Shown piece after piece: positions 59,349 to 64,000 of a stretch of DNA of 64,000 nt. Both the position numbers and the translations under genes were made by a program. The DNA is from Channa striata. Its lineage: Eukaryota > Chordata > Actinopteri > Anabantiformes > Channidae. The stretch lies in the NCBI GenBank assembly GCA_033026295.1, contig CM065175.1:22020837-22084836 (forward strand), given 5' to 3'. The first letter of the stretch is position 1. Every line of letters begins with the position of its first letter. Under the pieces are notes generated by a model that saw nothing but the letters and a program-made list of their open reading frames with translations, did no database searches and had not been told where the DNA came from.

Positions 59349-61380
59349 AAATTACATTTATGCAATCGTTCCTTTGAACTAAGTCTGGGGACTGTGGTGC
59401 AGTTTTATTTTAATCTAGTCAATATTTATGGGTGAAATTGTGAATGTATTACTTAATTAACTTACTTTTACTTTATGCAGATTAAAACATACATTAATAC
59501 TGTATAAGGAAGAAAGTTCTTAGTCATTAAATAGTTTTACACAAAAATTTAAATGTATTTGAGAACTCATATCTTAACAGAAATTTGTCAAATTAAACAA
59601 ACATGTTATAGTATATGTAGTATCAGTTTTCCTTTAATCCTGTGTTTATTCCTGTGATTCATCCTTACCAAATACAACTTTGTTATATTTATACTAAATA
59701 TAAAATACTGTGTTTTTCCATAATCTTACATATATCATGTTATGGCAATAATACTTTAAAATAAACGTTGGGATTTACTAACATCATGACAACACCATTT
59801 AGCAGGATGCAAATGAAAATAAAGTTAAAAGAGAAGTCCATAAAAAAATCTGCTGAAACAAACTAACTCCCATTTCATATACTCATTTCCTGTTTGTTTT
59901 TTAAGAAATTGACAGTAAAAGTAATTTAAAGGGAGTGAAATTCTCAAAACTACAGTTAACTGTGAAAAAGTTAAAGCAATGAAATCCAAATGCAAAACAG
60001 CAGCACGTGTTGACCTGCATATAGAATTTAGCATGTAAACGTTACCGCACAAAAGATAATTTCTAATATTCTATTAGGTTTGGATTTCATGTGCCTGCAT
60101 GTATTGTGTTAATTTATCAGGCCTGAAACATATCGGTATAAAATCAATTATTATTTAACTTATTTTATGTAGTCAACTTCACTAAGTTGATAACAGTAGG
60201 AACTTCTTACTATTTTTCATCAATATAGTTTATTGCAGAATGAACAGACACATTTGCTCATGGTTTTTAATTGAAGCCAACTTCGAACAATCAAGTACAG
60301 TAGCGACAAATGCAGTAATGACACCACAACAGTAGGAAGCAGTAGTTCACAAAAAGATGTCTTCCAGAAAAACGTGTCAGCAGGTATTAACAGGTTCAAA
60401 GAAGCATGGTACAATTCATCAAACCAGTACAAATAACAACCAGTCTCTTTCTGCCCTTAAAGCATCTTCTGCTGGCATTTGCACTATGGAGAACAAATCT
60501 GAGCACTGAATATTCAGTGGAAACAATGTCAACAAAATAGACAATCAAGTACAACAGAGGTTTACAGCACTGCAGTTACAATGTTACATTGTTTAAAAGT
60601 TTGTTTTTTTTTTGCAAAGTAAAACCAAAATGAAAAACACGCTGCAAATGTCACAACACAACAGAAATGATTCTGGGAGCAACTAAAGGTACATTTAAAA
60701 TCTAAATGTCCATCACCTTTTAACGTCCCCTGGAAACATGACTATGACTGTTGTCTACTCTGTTTTTGTGGCACATTTGTTCATATGGTTGTATTGCAGC
60801 TTTTGCAGTGCTTTTCTATAGTTGGTTGTGTTGTTTTCCACCATTTTTCTTAATGCTTCATCTGTGTGGTCAAATTGATGAAGTTGTTTTATAAATTTGC
60901 CTGTGCTTTGTCTATTTGCATGTGTTTTCTCAATTTCCTGTGCCATGAGCTCTCAGGGCCTTAGCCTTTTTGTCACTACACTATATCAGGGATGTTTTAT
61001 TTATTACGTGAGTTTGGTTAGTTCTGTTTTTCAATTGAAGTTTGGTTTGACTCATTTCCAAACAACATGTTAAATATACACATATTAGATCACGGAGAGC
61101 AAGGTGTTGTAACACCTCAATGAGTCAGATATTGCGCACTTACACAATTTGCTTTCTGAACACTAGATAAATGTCAAACATAGCTCAACGATGTCTGTCA
61201 AATAATGTGTAACACTATACTAGTTAAAAGGTTTCACATGGGCACTGATCATAAATATACGAGGAACAGTCAATGAAAGACTATTATAATGACCCCAACA
61301 CTAACACCACTACTTGTTGTGGTTGATCGGTACAGACAGTACAGTGGAATAATTAGCTCGATATGCATATAAATGAAAAC
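59349..61380. other. Spacer before receptor copy H
   Basis: Array spacer parallel to 43750-45209 and 52981-54270. 61045-61380 is nearly identical to 53930-54270. No gene is seen. Confidence 0.45.
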
Positions 61381-62298
61381 CTATTTTTCACTAGTGCTTG
61401 TCCCCTGCATTTCTAATGTTGAAACATTGCGTTCTTGCTTCCTGAAAATGAACTTTTTACTAGTGCACTGGAAGGAGGAAGAAGAAAAGTAGAAAATTAT
61501 TGGGTCGATACAGGTGTTGAAGGTGCTAAGTAACAAAGCGTAGTACCTCCATTTTGGGCTCTTGCCCTCGATGTAACCCACTAAATGAGAGAGGTTGTAT
61601 GGAAACACACATATTAAAAAAACAGCCAGAGTCCCGAGGGCCATGCCGATGGCTTTCTCCTTTTTCTTTCGGGATATCCGGGGATGGCTGTACAGTATCC
61701 AGATGCAGCTCATGTAGCAGTACACACAAATCAGAAGAGGGACTAGGCAGAGCACGAAGAACATCTCTAACCGAACAGGAAGGAGAATCTCCAGCTGCTT
61801 GTCAGTGAAATTCTCATAGCAAACAGTTGAGTTTTTGTTGGCCAGGTTTGGGTGAAGCTGTGTGATTAAAGTGATGCTGCAGTGTGCTGTTGAGATTATC
61901 CAAATAACTGCACTGATCACTATTGCATACAGAGGTTTGTGCAGGTGATGATAGGTGACAGGGTAGGCCACAGCAATGTAACGAAGCACGCTGACGGCCG
62001 TCAACACCAAGACGCTTGTGTAGATTGAGGAGAAGAAGGTGAATGCGGTGATGGAGCACAGAAAGATGGGCAGGTTCCATTTCATTCCAGATGCTGCCTC
62101 ATGCATCTTGAGAGGAAGGATGATTAAGAAGAGCAGGTCAGAGACAATCAGATTGAGGAGCAGGATGTCGATAGGCACTGGTTTTGAGTGGATCTTGACG
62201 CTGAAGGCGTAGAGAGCCAGGAGGTTGGCTGGAAGACCTATCAGGAAGGAAATGATGTAAACTGAGAGGATGACTTCGCTCCTTACAGTCATCTCCAT
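61381..62298 (-). CDS. ffar3-like: FFAR3-like receptor, copy H (intact)
   Basis: 305 residues, start at 62298 (MEMTVRSE). It combines a B/D/F-type N-terminus with an A/C-type helix 6 (PYNLSHLVGY), the reverse of copy G. Special features are TSVLVLTAVSVLRYIAVAYP in helix 3, KPLYAIVISA in helix 4, SHPRISRKKKEKA in inner loop 3 (SRPRIS in the others) and RKQERNVSTLEM in the tail. Ligand Arg/His/Arg, disulfide cysteines and DPIIF are present. It ends GTSTSEK. Confidence 0.9.
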   Translation of the reverse strand: MEMTVRSEVILSVYIISFLIGLPANLLALYAFSVKIHSKPVPIDILLLNLIVSDLLFLIILPLKMHEAASGMKWNLPIFLCSITAFTFFSSIYTSVLVLTAVSVLRYIAVAYPVTYHHLHKPLYAIVISAVIWIISTAHCSITLITQLHPNLANKNSTVCYENFTDKQLEILLPVRLEMFFVLCLVPLLICVYCYMSCIWILYSHPRISRKKKEKAIGMALGTLAVFLICVFPYNLSHLVGYIEGKSPKWRYYALLLSTFNTCIDPIIFYFSSSSFQCTSKKFIFRKQERNVSTLEMQGTSTSEK

Positions 62299-62348
62299 GA
62301 CGACCCTAAAGCAAAGGAAGTGAACAAACACAAAATAACAATGTACAA

Positions 62349-62454
62349 AGTAAGAGAGGCAGGACATGAAGAATTGTTAAAAGTGACAATACGCTGTAGA
62401 CAGTAAGAGAGGCAGGACATGAAGAGTTGTTAAAAGTGACAATACGCTGCAGAC
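62349..62454. repeat. Tandem duplication, 53-bp unit
   Basis: Two direct copies of AGTAAGAGAGGCAGGACATG plus AAGA(A/G)TTGTTAAAAGTGACAATACGCTG, differing at two positions, in the intron of receptor copy H close to its acceptor. Other copies have this stretch once. Confidence 0.9.
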
Positions 62455-62677
62455 ATTTGTACAACTGAAGCTTCCAATCGTTCAGATATTAACTGACGTG
62501 TGAATAAAAGTTAGTCGATCACTATAAACAACCAAGTGATTTATATGAATTTCGAAAACATCAAATATGTATATTTGAAAATTGTTCTTTTGTAAATCAG
62601 AATAGATAAAATCTTTTCTGGAAAACTAAATGTTATAGAATTTCAATGGCAAAAAACAAAAAAAAAAGTTTACTTAC

Positions 62678-62760
62678 CCAGCAGTAAAGGTTCGTTAAAG
62701 AAAAAGCTTGGTAAAGCTCAGGAATAAACTAAAGTCCTGTGTAGTCTCGCTTTCATTGAT
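62678..62760 (-). other. Non-coding first exon of receptor copy H
   Basis: Exon end CCTTTACTGCTGG with donor GTAAGT (complement of 62672-62677). An extra AAAAAGCTTGG-like stretch near 62700 distinguishes it from the other copies. The intron is shortened to about 370 nt. Confidence 0.55.
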
Positions 62761-62879
62761 CTCATCAAAGACAACCAGGTTATAAATTGTTAGTTCCAAG
62801 ATTAGTTGGATATAAAATGAGACAAGCCAGAAAGAGCGAGTTATGGTAAAGCCTAGAGAGAGATATTTTTACTCAACAT

Positions 62880-63354
62880 TAAGATAACACTAACTGACCA
62901 CACAAAAGTGTGATGAAACTGTAAAAAAGGAAGTTGTGCAGTACAATGCATTTAGAGCTTATTGTGTGAGAACGAGAGGTGTCCTCAGAAACAGCAGTTT
63001 TGATACACAAGCACAATGCCATACACACCCTGTGGGAACTATATGTATCTGTAAGTATTATAAACTGTATAAGTAAAAGTCTATAATCAAACAGAGCAAA
63101 AATATGTGTGACTCCAAATCGATGCGATATGGAGATACTGTAAAACAATTCCCATCACCAACGGCAAACACTGAGTGTATTTGGAGAATTTGGTGCAGTG
63201 TTTGTCATGGTATATCCCAGCTCGCAGTCTGACCCATCTATTTTCTCAAGTTGTTTACTATTAATTTATTAATAAAATGATAGCTGGTCTATAGTCAATT
63301 GCTTTTTCATCGATGTACCATTGTTTCATCTTCTCCTTGGCAGCCTGTTACTTT
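62880..63354. other. Siglec 3' flank, receptor H unit
   Basis: Matches 46930-47260 and 35200-35400 (CTGACCACACAAAAGTGTGA, GCATTTAGAGCTTATTGTG). 63308-63354 continues into the siglec tail exon relic. Non-coding. Confidence 0.45.
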
Positions 63355-64000
63355 AATTGTGCACTGTTCAGCTTTCCATCGATACAATCATTCTCATAAA
63401 CACAGGAACACAGGAACGCCTCTTGTCCTCGGGGTTCCTCTGTGGCTTTCAAGGGTGTAATTTTGGCGATTATCTTGTGATCTGTTTGGAAGAAAGAGAT
63501 TGGGGAATTAGCATAGAGCCACTTAGGTCCTATGTCTTTTAATTTAGGTCAATTGATTTCAGCTTTTGCAAACCCCTATTTGACTGTTTGCATATGTCAT
63601 ACATGTGACATATACAATATATACAAGTAAAACAGTTTTCTTTACCATTGAGGAGTGCAGCTTTTTTTTTGTTGGATATTGGCCAGATAACTTTCTGACC
63701 TTGATATAATGCAATTATGTTTTTACTTGAGCAAATTTGAAAAGAATTCTTGCAGACATTCATGATGTTCTATTTGCGTATCTTGTGCAGAGTTGCTCAT
63801 GTTGTTTATTGGCGATTGTCTGTGTACTAAAAAAATGAAAATAAAAAGCTTAACCATCATAACATAACCATAATCTATGTAAAGGAGCAAAATTGTACGT
63901 GTGTAACGTGTTTGTGGGATATTTTAAATCAGCTTTGCATATCGCACAACAGCAAAGCAGTTCCCAGGACCAATAAAGCAGATAAACAGCTAAACAAATA
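63355..64000 (-). pseudogene. Second CD22/Siglec-like gene, 3' exons, damaged and partial
   Basis: Parallels 35505-36318 of the intact siglec. The last exon starts at 63481 (acceptor ACAG, then ATCACAAGATAA) and still contains SCVYENDCID in one frame (compare SCIYENECIE). A 1-base difference upstream and an 8-base tandem duplication (TCCTGTGT twice) put that motif out of frame. 63560-63780 matches the intron around 35860-36060. 63915-64000 matches the membrane-helix exon (LVLGTALLL) but is 2 bases shorter at its end and runs into a stop. The ectodomain, if any, lies right of the window. Confidence 0.6.

Noticed and set aside
1..64000. CRISPR arrays, operons, bacterial promoters, tRNA or rRNA genes
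   Set aside because: None seen. The window is animal nuclear DNA; the regular repeats are a minisatellite and gene duplications, and I found no tRNA-like cloverleaf by eye.

Overview
This window is nuclear DNA of a ray-finned fish. The evidence is short introns with GT-AG borders, a fish lens gene (lim2), teleost Tc1, hAT and L2-type mobile elements, and an AT-rich background with microsatellites. I see no bacterial or organellar genes. All functions come from reading translated sequence and recalling known families; no database search was run.

Layout. 1-5100: electron transfer flavoprotein beta subunit (etfb, + strand, five of its exons, first coding exon not seen) with its downstream region. 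5118-5560: a decayed Tc1-like element. 6083-10643: a complete 12-exon Ig-superfamily membrane protein, best matched to vsig10l (+). 11-12.3 kb: an unassigned minus-strand ORF, a poly-T run and a (TG)n tract. 12.6-15.6 kb: lim2, lens fibre membrane protein MP20 (+). 16.3 and 17.2 kb: two tandem stray copies of a lim2-exon-2-like fragment. In human, etfb, vsig10l and lim2 are neighbours on 19q13.41, next to SIGLEC genes.

From 18 kb to the right edge the window is a tandem array on the minus strand of eight free-fatty-acid-receptor (FFAR3/FFAR2-like) seven-helix receptor genes. Each has a non-coding first exon with the same splice donor and one coding exon whose ATG lies 7 nt after the acceptor. 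The four leftmost copies (starts at 19000, 22212, 25390 and 30394) are broken by one or two small lesions. The four rightmost (starts at 34014, 46127, 55188 and 62298) are intact at 305 codons. All readable copies keep the carboxylate-binding Arg/His/Arg set of short-chain fatty acid receptors, but all have LRY in place of the usual E/DRY at the end of helix 3. A complete CD22/MAG/Siglec-like gene (35505-39552, minus) sits inside the array. Decayed siglec tails lie beyond other receptor copies (47-48.7 kb and 63.3-64 kb), so the ancestral duplicated unit was probably receptor plus siglec. MAG, CD22 and FFAR1/3/2 are neighbours on human 19q13.12, so the window joins two conserved gene neighbourhoods.

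Mobile DNA: a near-complete Tc1-like transposon with a frameshifted transposase (49529-51111), a 606-bp non-autonomous hAT with perfect 8-bp target duplications (40692-41297), an L2-like LINE carrying an internal 27-29 bp minisatellite (57.0-59.0 kb), a LINE tail (55.3 kb), and fragments of a Ty3/gypsy-type gag duplicated along with the receptor spacers. The array looks young and active: spacers are nearly identical in places, receptor copies are mosaics of each other, and orphan first exons and spacers mark deleted copies.
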